A stretch of DNA of 19,828 bases from assembly GCA_040755535.1 (NCBI GenBank), contig JBFMAV010000077.1:1-19828 (forward strand), in the 5' to 3' direction. Below are positions 1 to 6,715 of the stretch, in pieces; the first letter of the stretch is position 1, and every line of letters starts with the position of its first letter. This DNA is from Aquabacter sp040755535 (GTDB lineage Bacteria > Pseudomonadota > Alphaproteobacteria > Rhizobiales > Xanthobacteraceae). The position numbers and the translations under genes are program-made. Below the pieces are notes generated by a model. That model saw nothing but the letters and a program-made list of their open reading frames with translations, made no database searches and was not told the origin of the DNA.

Positions 1-17
1 CGCTCTGAGGGAAAAAT

Positions 18-47
18 GGCCCTGCCCGCGCCCGCTTGCGCAGGGCC
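18..47 (-). terminator. Hairpin with T-run, possible leftward terminator
   Basis: GGCCCTGC (18-25) pairs perfectly with GCAGGGCC (40-47) around a 14-nt loop. Read on the minus strand, the stem is followed at once by A and a run of five T, as in an intrinsic terminator. On the plus strand no T-run follows. No leftward gene is visible just to the right, so its role is unclear. It could also be a weak rightward terminator for a gene upstream of the window. Confidence 0.4.
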
Positions 48-151
48 GGTCGCGCGCGCCCCTGCGCCTCTCACCGCCGGACCGCCCTCTTCCGGCTAAG
101 CTCAAGCCTTTGTTCCCGCGCGCTTTTGCACGGGTGGCCGGCCTCATGTTT

Positions 152-187
152 GTTCGACACCGCTCACGTGATCGACGTTCGACACCG
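152..187. promoter_or_regulatory. Direct repeat and palindrome upstream of the chemotaxis receptor
   Basis: GTTCGACACCG occurs twice as a perfect 11-bp direct repeat, at 152-162 and 177-187 (25-bp period). Between the copies lies the 8-bp palindrome TCACGTGA at 164-171. The block sits about 95-130 bp upstream of the receptor start. It could be an activator or repressor site. No convincing -35/-10 pair was found nearby, so the assignment is inference only. Confidence 0.3.
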
Positions 188-281
188 TGAAAAAGAGTAT
201 CCAAGGACGAGACTACCCACAGGTTCGCGCAAGCTTAGGAGCTTAACGAGGAGGTATCATTTCCCTAGAAGTGGCCGCACC

Positions 282-2348
282 ATGCGCATCCGTGGACTGT
301 TTTTACTCTGCATTTCGCTGATTGGCTCCGTTGCCGTGGCGGGGAGCGTGGTCTTCGCGGTCGGTGAATGGACCAAATGGAGCAATGCGTCCGACGCGCG
401 CGCCACCATGGCGGTTTTCGCGGGGCTCTCGCGCCTGACGGAAGGCTTGTCGCTGGAGCGCGGCGACTACAATCAGATGCTGCTGACAGAGGGCGCGGCC
501 AGCACACAGCCCAATGTGCAGCGCGTGGACGACGTGCTGGCGTCGATCGCAGCCAGCCGCAGCCAACTGCCTACGAGCGTCGCGCAGGCGTTCAACGCTC
601 CGTATGACAAGATCGTCGCCGATATCCGCGCGGCGCGCGCCATCGCGGACGAGCAGATTTCCAAATCCAGGTCCGCACGCGATGCATCCGCGCAGGGCCG
701 GTATGTCAGCGCGGCCGCTGCCACCCTGGCGGCGGTGAACCGCGTTTCCGATACGCTGGAGCTTGAGATCGCCACCTATAACCCCACCATCGGAAAACTT
801 GCGGCCCTGGTGCGTTATTCGGTGATGTTGCGCGATATCGGCGGCCGGCGGACCACCATTTTGACCACCTATTTCGGTGACCCGAAGCCCTTCACCTCCG
901 CGCAGATCGAACAATTTTACATCTTCGAGGGCCAGATCCGTTCGGTCTGGGGCATGCTTGAACATGTCTCCAACGAACTCGACGACCTTCCCGGCCTGAC
1001 GGCGGGCACCGAAAAGGCCAAGGCCGAGTTCATGGGCACCCTGGGCAAGCGCATCCAGGAGACGTTCCAGAATATCCTGCAGAACAGGGATCCGGGCTTC
1101 GCCATGGAAAGCTGGCGCTCCTTTGTGCGGCCCCCGCTCACCGCCTCCCTGGCGCCGCGCGATGCCGCCATTGCCGCCTCGGAGGTCACGTCGGCGAATC
1201 AGATCTCTGCAGCCCGCACCGCCTTCACTGTGTCCATGGCCGTCTGTGTGCTGGTGCTCGCGCTTGTGATTGGCTTTGCGGTCTTCATCACCCGCCGCGT
1301 CGTCCAGCCTATCCGCGCCACCGCAGCGGGCATCGAGCAGATCGCCCAGGGCCATTTGGACGTGACCATTCTCGGCGTGGACCGCCGCGACGAAATCGGC
1401 GAGATCGCCCGCGCCGTGGAAGTGTTGCGCAACAATTCCATCGAGATGGTTCGCCTTCAGAGCGAACAGGTCGCGATGCGCGAGAAGATGGAACAGGAGC
1501 GCCGCCGCGCCTTCCAGGACGTGGCGGACGAACTGGATCGCGCCGTGGGACGGATCGCCGGCGCGGTGTCCTCGACCTCCGAAGAGCTACAGGCCTCCGC
1601 CCGCGCCATGGCCGGCATGGCGGAAAGCACGTCCCACCGTTCGGGCGAAGCCTCCGAATCCGCACAGATGGCCGCGGCCATGGTGGAGACGGTCGCCGCC
1701 GCCGCAGAGGAACTGAGCGCCTCGGTGAATCAGATCGGTTCGCAGGTGGAGGAATCCACCCGCATCGCCGGCGTCGCGGTGCAGGAAGCCAATGACGCCG
1801 CCAGCAAGATTACCCGCCTGCTGGAGGCGGCCCGCCGCATCGGCGACATTTTGAGCCTCATCACCAACATTGCGGGCCAGACCAACCTGCTCGCGCTCAA
1901 CGCCACCATCGAGGCGGCGCGCGCGGGAGAAGCGGGCCGCGGCTTCGCGGTGGTCGCCAGCGAGGTGAAGAATCTGGCGGACCAGACCGCCAAGGCGACT
2001 GCTGAGATCGAGACCCAGATTTCCACCGTCCAGAGCGCCACCGACGAGGCCGTGAAGGCCATATCGGACATTGCCGAGACCATCGGGGAAATCAGCCAGA
2101 TCGCCGGCTCCATCGCTTCCGCAGTGACGCAGCAGTCTGCGGCCACGCAGGAGATCGCGCACTCCATTTCCAAGGCCTCGGACGGCGCGCGCGGCGCCAC
2201 CTCCAACATGGTGGAAGTCTCGCGCACCGCCGCGGAAACCGGCAGCGCGGCAAGCCAGGTCCTGGATGCGTCCTCCGAACTTTCGCGCACGTCGTTCGAC
2301 CTGCGCACCGCCACCGACAATTTCGTCAATCGCATCCGCGCGGCGTGA
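282..2348 (+). CDS. Methyl-accepting chemotaxis protein
   Basis: A 688-aa transmembrane chemoreceptor that senses a ligand outside the membrane and controls CheA through CheW. A hydrophobic segment lies at about residues 5-27 (after MRIR), followed by a helical periplasmic domain of about 285 residues with no family I can name. A second membrane segment lies at about 313-337, followed by a HAMP domain to about 392 and a long cytoplasmic coiled-coil signalling domain. The conserved hairpin tip starts at about residue 531 (AGQTNLLALNATIEAARAGE). No CheR/CheB pentapeptide is seen at the C-terminus, which ends NRIRAA. I chose the ATG at 282 because it places the positively charged start directly before the first membrane helix. 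A GAGGAGGT lies at 248-255, but it is rather far from the ATG (26 nt). The gene is monocistronic, with hairpins and a terminator just after the stop. The ligand is unknown. Confidence 0.95.
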   Translation: MRIRGLFLLCISLIGSVAVAGSVVFAVGEWTKWSNASDARATMAVFAGLSRLTEGLSLERGDYNQMLLTEGAASTQPNVQRVDDVLASIAASRSQLPTSVAQAFNAPYDKIVADIRAARAIADEQISKSRSARDASAQGRYVSAAAATLAAVNRVSDTLELEIATYNPTIGKLAALVRYSVMLRDIGGRRTTILTTYFGDPKPFTSAQIEQFYIFEGQIRSVWGMLEHVSNELDDLPGLTAGTEKAKAEFMGTLGKRIQETFQNILQNRDPGFAMESWRSFVRPPLTASLAPRDAAIAASEVTSANQISAARTAFTVSMAVCVLVLALVIGFAVFITRRVVQPIRATAAGIEQIAQGHLDVTILGVDRRDEIGEIARAVEVLRNNSIEMVRLQSEQVAMREKMEQERRRAFQDVADELDRAVGRIAGAVSSTSEELQASARAMAGMAESTSHRSGEASESAQMAAAMVETVAAAAEELSASVNQIGSQVEESTRIAGVAVQEANDAASKITRLLEAARRIGDILSLITNIAGQTNLLALNATIEAARAGEAGRGFAVVASEVKNLADQTAKATAEIETQISTVQSATDEAVKAISDIAETIGEISQIAGSIASAVTQQSAATQEIAHSISKASDGARGATSNMVEVSRTAAETGSAASQVLDASSELSRTSFDLRTATDNFVNRIRAA

Positions 2349-2351
2349 CCG

Positions 2352-2416
2352 CGCGGGACGATCCCGCGTCCCTCAGAGCGAATCACGGGCGCCTTCGGGC
2401 GCCCGTTGTCGTTTTG
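2352..2416 (+). terminator. Tandem hairpin and UUCG terminator after the chemoreceptor
   Basis: Just after the stop codon comes a perfect 7-bp stem CGCGGGA/TCCCGCG (2352-2358/2362-2368, loop CGA). It is followed by a 9-bp stem ACGGGCGCC/GGCGCCCGT (2385-2393/2398-2406) closed by a TTCG tetraloop and trailed by a T-rich tract (TGTCGTTTTG). The second hairpin is a textbook rho-independent terminator. Confidence 0.85.
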
Positions 2417-2511
2417 CGCGCTTGATTTGCATGATCCATCGCGAATCGCGCGCTTCGGCGCTCAGCGCGGGCGGCTTCAACCGCTCAATGGGTTCTCGGG
2501 GGGACTGGGGG

Positions 2512-2530
2512 AGATGCGCGAGGGGCATCT
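2512..2530 (-). terminator. Small hairpin downstream of tRNA-Pro
   Basis: AGATGC and GCATCT form a 6-bp stem with a 7-nt loop immediately beyond the tRNA 3' end on the minus strand. No T-run follows, so it may be a processing or weak termination structure. Confidence 0.3.
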
Positions 2531-2533
2531 GAC

Positions 2534-2610
2534 TGGTCGGAGTGGCAGGATTTGAACCTGCGACCCCCACGTCCCGAACGTGGTGCGCTACCAGGCTGCG
2601 CTACACTCCG
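2534..2610 (-). tRNA. tRNA-Pro (anticodon CGG)
   Basis: A 77-nt cloverleaf on the minus strand with an encoded 3' CCA (2534-2536). The acceptor stem is CGGAGTG (2604-2610) with CACTCCG (2538-2544), and the discriminator base is A. The anticodon stem CCACG/CGTGG encloses the loop TTCGGGA, which gives anticodon CGG for proline codon CCG. The T-arm carries GGTTCAAATCC. CCG is a heavily used proline codon in DNA this GC-rich, so the gene is probably important. Confidence 0.97.
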
Positions 2611-2625
2611 AACCGAGGACGGTGC

Positions 2626-2654
2626 CTCTAGCACGCGTCCTGCGGGGGAGGCAA
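2626..2654 (-). promoter_or_regulatory. Likely promoter of tRNA-Pro
   Basis: On the minus strand a TTGCCT -35 (2649-2654) and a CTAGAG -10 (2626-2631) are exactly 17 bp apart. The -10 ends 15 nt before the tRNA 5' end, leaving room for a leader of about 8 nt. This arrangement fits a sigma-70-type tRNA promoter. Confidence 0.6.
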
Positions 2655-2676
2655 GGGTGTTCTTGAACGCGGTCGC

Positions 2677-2705
2677 TTGAACCCCCCTCGCCCGCATGCG
2701 ATAGA
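2677..2705 (+). promoter_or_regulatory. Likely fabI promoter
   Basis: TTGAAC (2677-2682) and GATAGA (2700-2705) are separated by 17 bp, a good alphaproteobacterial housekeeping -35/-10 pair. It gives a leader of about 39 nt before the fabI ATG, and that leader contains AGGAG. It lies back-to-back with the tRNA-Pro promoter. Confidence 0.6.
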
Positions 2706-2750
2706 GGCCCGCCCGTCATGGGCGCACACGCATCTTCAGGAGTTCCACAA

Positions 2751-3578
2751 ATGGCGAACCAAGGCAGCACCGGCAATCTCATGACGGGAAAGCGCGGACT
2801 GATCCTCGGCATCGCCAATAATCGCTCCATCGCCTATGGCATCGCCAAATCCGCCGTGGCCCAGGGCGCCGAGATCGCGCTGACCTATCAGGGCGAGGCG
2901 CTGAAGAAGCGGGTCGAGCCGCTCGCCAACGAACTCGGCGCGCATCTCGTCGGCCATTGCGATGTCACCGAGCCGGCGACCATGGATGCGGTGTTCGAGG
3001 AGACGCAGAAGCGGTTCGGCAAGCTGGACTTCCTCGTCCACGCCATCGCCTTCTCCAACAAGGACGAGCTGGACGGCCGCTACGTGGACACGACGGCGGA
3101 CAATTTCGCCAAGACCATGCTGATCTCCTGCTACTCCTTCACCGCGCTGGCGCAGCGCGCGGAGAAGCTGATGACCGATGGCGGCTCGCTGTTGACCCTC
3201 ACCTATTACGGGGCCGAGAAGTGGATGCCCCACTACAATGTGATGGGCGTCGCCAAGGCCGCGCTGGAGGCGAGCGTGCGGTATCTTGCCGCCGATCTCG
3301 GCCCCCGCAACATCCGCGTCAACGCCATCTCGGCCGGCCCCATCAAGACGCTGGCGGCCTCGGGAATCGGCGATTTCCGCTATATCCTGAAGTGGAACGA
3401 GCTGAACTCGCCCCTGCGCCGCACCGTCACCACCGAGGAGGTGGGCGACACGGGCGTCTATTTCCTCTCCGATCTCTCGCGCGGTGTGACGGGCGAGGTA
3501 CATCATGTGGATGCGGGTTATCATATCGTCGGCATGAAGCACCCCGACGCGCCGGACCTGGCGCTGGTGCGCGACTGA
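2751..3578 (+). CDS. fabI: Enoyl-[acyl-carrier-protein] reductase (NADH)
   Basis: A 275-aa cytosolic short-chain dehydrogenase of the FabI type, which reduces enoyl-ACP in the last step of each round of type II fatty acid elongation. The cofactor loop GIANNRSIAYGIA starts at residue 20. The catalytic pair is Tyr162 and Lys169 (Y-x6-K in YNVMGVAK). SAGPIKTLAASGI follows, as in the substrate-binding loop region of FabI. The length is normal for the family. The ATG at 2751 is preferred over the in-frame ATG at 2718 because AGGAG lies about 8 nt before it. A small secreted-protein gene follows after only 13 bp, so the two are probably cotranscribed. FabI enzymes are the usual triclosan/isoniazid-type targets; nothing here suggests a resistant variant. 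Confidence 0.96.
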   Translation: MANQGSTGNLMTGKRGLILGIANNRSIAYGIAKSAVAQGAEIALTYQGEALKKRVEPLANELGAHLVGHCDVTEPATMDAVFEETQKRFGKLDFLVHAIAFSNKDELDGRYVDTTADNFAKTMLISCYSFTALAQRAEKLMTDGGSLLTLTYYGAEKWMPHYNVMGVAKAALEASVRYLAADLGPRNIRVNAISAGPIKTLAASGIGDFRYILKWNELNSPLRRTVTTEEVGDTGVYFLSDLSRGVTGEVHHVDAGYHIVGMKHPDAPDLALVRD

Positions 3579-3591
3579 CGGAGGCGAACCG

Positions 3592-4077
3592 ATGCGCTGC
3601 CTGACGACCCTTCTTTTCGCGGCAGCCCTCAGCCTGGGCGCAAGCACCGCAGGCTTTGCCCAGAGCCCGCCGAGCTTCCAGGAATATCCCCTGCGCGACC
3701 GCATCCTCGGCCCGGGCGGCGCGGTGTTCCCCAATTATGTGACGCCCTCCGAATCGCGCATCGCCTATCTCACTGGCACGGGGCGCGGCATCCTGTTCGG
3801 CGCGGCCACGGTGGATTTCCTCTGCCAGGCCGAGCAGCGCCCGGTCATCACCCTGCTCTCGCCGCCCGCGTCGGGGAAAGTGGTGATCACGCCCGGCACC
3901 TTCATGGCGAGCCGCACCGATGCCGGCTCCACCTTCTGCCTTGGCCAGCCGGTCAGCGGCGCGGTGGTGAAATATGTGGGCCGCCCGCCCAAGGGCGGCA
4001 CGCAGTTCGCGCTGCGCGTGACCTATCCGCATCTCGGCGCGTGGTATGACCATGTGGTACAAGTGCCGGGGCGCTAG
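3592..4077 (+). CDS. Small secreted protein, first of tandem paralogs
   Basis: A 161-aa protein with a clear signal peptide (charged MRC, hydrophobic core, likely cleavage after GFA23). Its family is not recognised. The mature protein is beta-rich and has two cysteines, C78 and C116, likely a disulfide in the periplasm. The next gene is a paralog. Both have exactly 38 residues between the two cysteines, and both end with VTYP-x2-G-x-WY-x-H plus the same number of residues. GGAGG at 3580-3584 serves the ATG, and the gene sits 13 bp after fabI, so it is probably read from the fabI promoter. Its TAG stop is also the outer end of the palindromic repeat at 4075-4186. Function unknown. Confidence 0.85.
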   Translation: MRCLTTLLFAAALSLGASTAGFAQSPPSFQEYPLRDRILGPGGAVFPNYVTPSESRIAYLTGTGRGILFGAATVDFLCQAEQRPVITLLSPPASGKVVITPGTFMASRTDAGSTFCLGQPVSGAVVKYVGRPPKGGTQFALRVTYPHLGAWYDHVVQVPGR

Positions 4078-4186
4078 AGCCTGATCCGATCAGCTTGCAA
4101 CAAGCCGATCGGTGACTCAGTTTCTAAAAATTATTGATAGAGAACGTTTTTCCGATTGCGACGCAATCAGATCGCAACGTGCTCTA
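4075..4186. repeat. 112-bp MITE-like palindromic element
   Basis: An AT-richer block in otherwise very GC-rich DNA, bounded by TAGAGC and GCTCTA. About 18 of the outer 24 positions match as inverted repeats. It holds two hairpins. The left is CCGATCAGCTTG/CAAGCCGATCGG (4086-4097/4101-4112, one mismatch). The right has outer arms TAGAGAACGTT/AACGTGCTCTA with a perfect inner stem GATTGCG/CGCAATC (4154-4160/4162-4168). If the outer TA on each side is a target duplication, it resembles an IS630-type MITE. It carries no coding capacity. Similar short palindromic elements are dispersed between genes in Hyphomicrobiales; copy number cannot be judged here. Confidence 0.7.
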
Positions 4187-4229
4187 ACGTCCGAGGCGGG
4201 GGCCACGGAGCGGGGACGGGGACATCGAA

Positions 4230-4670
4230 ATGGCGCTGGGGCGAGCGGCCTTGAGACAGGTGATCCTGCGCGGAGCGATGGCGGCGGCGTGCGCGCTCGC
4301 TCTCCTCCTGGCCGGTGGGCCGGCGGCGCGGGCCTTCATGAATAATGATCCCGACGCCTTCGTGGTGAATTTCTATACCGGCGGCGGCAGCGACGGCGTT
4401 TTGTTCGCGGCCGGCACCGCGAACCAGCAATGCACCAATCTCGGCCTGCCGGACATCAGCGTGGTCAGCGCCTCGCCGGGCGTGAAGCTGTCCATCCAGC
4501 CGGGCAGCTTCATCATCACCGGCACTGATTACGGCTATATGGTCTGCCAGGGTCAGCGCCTTCCGGGCATGGTGGTGCGGGGCACCGGCAAGGGACAGGC
4601 GGTCATCAAGGTGACCTATCCCCCGGTCGGCCAATGGTACACCCACACTTTGACGCTGCCCGCGCCATGA
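4230..4670 (+). CDS. Small secreted protein, second of tandem paralogs
   Basis: A 146-aa paralog of the gene at 3592. The signal peptide runs from MALGR through a hydrophobic core to about ARA35. The two cysteines C68 and C106 are 38 residues apart, as in the neighbour. Shared segments include LF-A/G-A...C and the C-terminal VTYPPVGQWYTH block. The start is uncertain: the ATG at 4230 gives a normal charged n-region, whereas the ATG at 4278 has GGAG close by but would leave a signal with no positive charge. The 3' end overlaps the histidine phosphatase gene by 4 bp (ATGA), which suggests translational coupling. No function recognised. I infer a periplasmic or surface role from the signal peptide and disulfide pattern. 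Confidence 0.8.
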   Translation: MALGRAALRQVILRGAMAAACALALLLAGGPAARAFMNNDPDAFVVNFYTGGGSDGVLFAAGTANQQCTNLGLPDISVVSASPGVKLSIQPGSFIITGTDYGYMVCQGQRLPGMVVRGTGKGQAVIKVTYPPVGQWYTHTLTLPAP

Positions 4671-5251
4671 AGCGCCTCTATCTGGTGCGCCACGGGGAGA
4701 CCGACTGGAACATCGCCGGCCGTCTCCAAGGCTCCCGCGACATCGCCCTGAACGCGCTCGGCCGGTCCCAGGCGGCCGAAGTGGGCCGCGTCCTGAGCCA
4801 GATGGCGGGGCGGGACATCGAACGCCTGCATTTCGTCTCCAGCCCCCTGTCGCGGGCCGTGGAGACCATGCGCATCCTGCGCACCACGCTGGACCTGCCG
4901 GCCTCGGACTTCGCCCATGACGCGGATCTGCGCGAACTCTCGTTCGGCCGCTGGGAGGGAAATACCTGGCCCGACCTGCGCCGGCGATTCGGCGACGACG
5001 TGATAGCGCGGGACAAGGACCCCTGGAATTTCGCGCCGCCCGGCGGCGAGAGCTATGCGGAACTGATGGCGCGCGCCTGCGGCGCCATCGACCGGCTCAC
5101 CAGCGATGCCGTGGTGGTCACCCATGGCGGCGTCATCCGCGCTTTGCTCCATGCCAAGGCCGGCATGCCCCAGAGCGAGGCCGCATTGGTGCCGGTGCGC
5201 CAGGGCGCGGTCTATGTGCTGTCCGACGGCGGGTTTGAAGTCGCGGACTGA
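4667..5251 (+). CDS. Histidine phosphatase family protein (phosphoglycerate-mutase-like)
   Basis: A 194-aa cytosolic enzyme of the histidine phosphatase superfamily, branch 1. The phosphohistidine motif LVRHGETDWN sits at residues 6-15 (His9), the second phosphate-binding Arg in SPLSRA (Arg63), the acid in LRELSFG (Glu90) and the second His in VTHGG (His153). All catalytic residues are present. Members hydrolyse varied phosphate esters, and the substrate cannot be told from sequence. Relatives next to fabI and aroC in alphaproteobacteria are often labelled gpmB, usually without biochemical proof. The ATG overlaps the stop of the preceding secreted-protein gene, and no separate Shine-Dalgarno is seen. 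Its TGA directly abuts the stop codon of the convergent gene. Confidence 0.92.
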   Translation: MKRLYLVRHGETDWNIAGRLQGSRDIALNALGRSQAAEVGRVLSQMAGRDIERLHFVSSPLSRAVETMRILRTTLDLPASDFAHDADLRELSFGRWEGNTWPDLRRRFGDDVIARDKDPWNFAPPGGESYAELMARACGAIDRLTSDAVVVTHGGVIRALLHAKAGMPQSEAALVPVRQGAVYVLSDGGFEVAD

Positions 5252-6565
5252 TCAGGCCTCGCCGACCTTCAGGCGGTGCAGGACCGGCGTGCGATAGGCC
5301 AGCAGCTTGTCGATGCGCCGGCCGTCCATGTCCACGATCTCGAAGCGCCAGCCATGGGCATCGAAGATCGCGCCCACTTCCGGCAATTCCTTGATCTGCG
5401 AGAGCGCGAAGCCGGCCACCGTGTGGTAGCTGCCGTCTTCCGGCAGGTCGACGGACAAGACCTCGCGCAATTCGTCCACGGGGGTTTCGCCGGAAATCAG
5501 CAGCGAGCCGTCCTGGCGCTCCACCACGTGGCGTTCATGGAAATGCTCGGCCTCGTTGATGGAGCCGGTGATGGCGATGAGGAGGTCATAGCCGGTCACG
5601 ACGCCGACCATGTCGCCATATTCGTCCACGACGATGCCCATGGGCACTTCCGCGCCGCGCAGCACCCGCATGGCCTCCAGCGCGCCGACCGTCTCCACCA
5701 GGAAGGGCACGGGCTCCACGAAGGCGCGCGGGTCGGGCGTCTCGCCCTTCAGATAGGCATTCAGCAGCCGCTTGGCCTGGATGACGCCCAGCGTCTCCTC
5801 GGGCGATTTTTCGCAGGCCGGCATGCGGCTGTGGGGCGCGTCCAGCAGCGTGCGGCGGATTTCCTCCGCGCTCGCGGTCACATCCACCCATTCCACGTCC
5901 GGGCGGGGCGTCATGATGGCGGTGACGGGCCGGTCGGCCAGCCGCATCACGCCGGAAATCATCTTGCGCTCGGCCGGGTCGATGACGCCGGCGCCCTCGG
6001 CCTCGGCGATGATGGCGCGGATTTCCTCGTCCGTGACGCCGCCGCCGCCCTTCATGTCCGCGCGCAGCAGCCGCAACACGAAGCGCGTGGACACGTCGAG
6101 CAGCCACACAGCAGGGGCCGCCACCTTGGAAAGGGCGATCATCAGCGGCGCCAGCACCACCGCGAGGCTCTCGGGGTTGCGCAGCGCCAGCCGCTTGGGA
6201 ATGAGTTCGCCAATGACCAGCGAGATATAGGTGATGCCGGCCACCGCCACCGCATAGCCGACGGGATCGGCCACATTGTGCGGCACGCCCCAGCCCGCCA
6301 GCGCCTGCCCCAGCCATTCACCGAGGCTCGCGCCGGAAAAGGCGCCGGCAAGAATGCCGATAAGGGTGATGCCGATCTGCACGGTGGAGAGGAATCGGCC
6401 CGGCTCGGCGCCGAGGGCGATCGCCGCCTTCGCCCCCTTGTGCCCCTTGTCGGCCATGGGCCGAAGCCGGGCGGCCCGGGACGACACGATGGACAATTCC
6501 GCGGCGGCAAGCACCGCATTGAGCAAAACGAGAAAGAGAACGATCAGAATTTCAACGACGGGCAT
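5252..6565 (-). CDS. CNNM/CorC-family membrane protein (HlyC/CorC type, CBS pair)
   Basis: A 437-aa inner-membrane protein. The first ~195 residues form a DUF21/CNNM membrane domain (helices near 1-22, 60-85, 100-120 and 135-160). They are followed by a pair of CBS domains at about 215-335 (IMTPRPDVEWV, MGIVVDEYGDMVGVVT) and a CorC/HlyC C-terminal domain (about 350-430, GYALSQ-like GFALSQIKELPEVG). The family is implicated in magnesium or cobalt efflux; the older hemolysin label (TlyC) is historical and not functional evidence. The ATG at 6565 is followed directly by the first hydrophobic helix. The gene is transcribed alone against its neighbours, with aroC divergent at its 5' end and the phosphatase convergent at its 3' end with no intergenic base. 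Confidence 0.9.
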   Translation of the reverse strand: MPVVEILIVLFLVLLNAVLAAAELSIVSSRAARLRPMADKGHKGAKAAIALGAEPGRFLSTVQIGITLIGILAGAFSGASLGEWLGQALAGWGVPHNVADPVGYAVAVAGITYISLVIGELIPKRLALRNPESLAVVLAPLMIALSKVAAPAVWLLDVSTRFVLRLLRADMKGGGGVTDEEIRAIIAEAEGAGVIDPAERKMISGVMRLADRPVTAIMTPRPDVEWVDVTASAEEIRRTLLDAPHSRMPACEKSPEETLGVIQAKRLLNAYLKGETPDPRAFVEPVPFLVETVGALEAMRVLRGAEVPMGIVVDEYGDMVGVVTGYDLLIAITGSINEAEHFHERHVVERQDGSLLISGETPVDELREVLSVDLPEDGSYHTVAGFALSQIKELPEVGAIFDAHGWRFEIVDMDGRRIDKLLAYRTPVLHRLKVGEA

Positions 6566-6715
6566 GGCGCGAATGGAAGCCTTTCGCGCCCCTCATAGCA
6601 CGGCAGAGGCGGCAAGGTGAAACGTTCCAAGCGTCGCGACACCTTCATCTTTCTTTCACTTTCCTCTAGATGAGCCTCGGTCGCGCCAGTGCGCGGACGG
6701 ATGGGAAGAAGGCGC

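Noticed and set aside
36..281. 82-residue N-terminal extension of the chemoreceptor
   Set aside because: Arg-rich with no homology, and it would put a long charged segment before the first membrane helix. The ATG at 282 is normal for the family.
5276..6598. 440-aa open frame antisense to the CNNM-family gene
   Set aside because: His/Arg/Gly-rich shadow frame caused by GC-biased codon third positions. No domain is recognisable, and the opposite strand encodes a clear family protein.
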